NCBI RefSeq assembly: GCF_016919165.1
Contig: NZ_JAFFPS010000057.1
Span: 209,541 to 273,540, forward strand
Direction of reading: 5' to 3'
DNA from: Leptospira chreensis
Lineage (GTDB): Bacteria > Spirochaetota > Leptospiria > Leptospirales > Leptospiraceae
DNA length: 64,000 bases
In this document: piece after piece, positions 63,906-64,000 of the stretch
Position numbering within the stretch: position 1 is the stretch's first letter
Layout of the letters: each line of letters starts with the position of its first letter
Translations under genes and position numbers: made by a program
The notes under the pieces: generated by a model
Seen by the model: the letters and a program-made list of their open reading frames with translations, nothing else
Told to the model about the DNA's origin: nothing
The model's database searches: none

Positions 63906-64000
63906 TGAACAATGGTTAATGATTTTGGTCATTTCTGACCAACTTTTACAATATACAACGTAGCGTGACAACAATCCTAACGAAAGGTAATTGGTTTCCT

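Larger units (their letters stand above)
63422..64000. other. Right-end intergenic region without a convincing gene
   Basis: About 580 bp. Only short frames are present, and the longest of them runs across the dispersed repeat at 63756. The last 140 bp contain two hairpins, listed separately. No promoter or gene could be fixed. Confidence 0.6.

Noticed and set aside
63628..63912. Minus-strand frame of 94 codons at the right edge
   Set aside because: It runs straight through the dispersed repeat and the terminator hairpin, has no ribosome-binding site and no family look. The copy at 56274 yields a similar spurious peptide in another context.
1..64000. CRISPR arrays, tRNA or rRNA genes, insertion sequences, prophage genes
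   Set aside because: Scanned by eye on both strands; no regularly spaced repeats, no tRNA T-arm with matching stem, no transposase or integrase motif was found.

Overview
The window reads as a chromosomal segment of a Leptospira-type spirochaete, most like the saprophytic clade. The grounds are low-to-moderate GC, a high density of secreted lipoproteins with relaxed spirochaetal lipoboxes, many ATG/GTG/TTG starts, and typical leptospiral content: Kdp pump, PilZ-like/DUF1577-type protein, imelysin plus di-haem oxidoreductase cluster, and a vitamin-K-carboxylase-like HTTM protein. No rRNA, tRNA, CRISPR array, insertion sequence or phage gene was recognised.

Layout. 1-3486 holds kdpB (cut by the left edge) and kdpA on the minus strand. 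3565-6984 is a minus-strand run of three uncharacterised genes. 7078-11617 holds a small Cys-rich lipoprotein, a guaB - LolA-like - rsmE run and a PilZ-like protein. 11619-15906 holds a B12/radical-SAM protein, an EAL phosphodiesterase, a 54-residue lipoprotein with its own terminator, and tmk. 15889-21416 is a minus-strand zinc-type operon: lipoprotein, porin-like outer-membrane protein, ZnuA-like, ZnuC-like and ZnuB-like proteins, and a methyltransferase. It is preceded by a perfect palindrome containing TGCAA-N5-TTGCA. Two more copies of that palindrome precede a COG0523 metallochaperone GTPase at 26059, so the window appears to hold two units of one zinc-responsive regulon.

21470-36170 is mostly minus strand: an amidohydrolase, an acyl-CoA dehydrogenase, a chemotaxis receptor, small enzymes, a HEAT-repeat lipoprotein, a DHOR cytochrome, an RCC1 propeller lipoprotein, and an SGNH hydrolase with a membrane-anchored partner. 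36427-44132 is the clearest functional system, a tightly overlapping five-gene plus-strand operon (imelysin - DHOR - imelysin - HTTM - TonB-dependent receptor) under a perfect 19-bp Fur-type palindrome. It probably takes up and processes iron or an iron complex.

44200-64000 is accessory in character. It is dominated by lipoproteins of unknown function, two of them seven-repeat propellers, with one recent nonsense pseudogene. It also has an AraC regulator, an MBL-fold hydrolase, an ECF sigma factor coupled to a ClpP, an astacin-type metalloprotease with a C-terminal region resembling the VHL beta domain, a diguanylate cyclase, an ankyrin lipoprotein, and GC-rich repeats at 56274, 59362 and 63756. 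The metalloprotease and the next lipoprotein are richer in GC than their neighbours and look imported.

All calls come from reading the sequence; no database search was made. Protein family names rest on motifs quoted in each entry.
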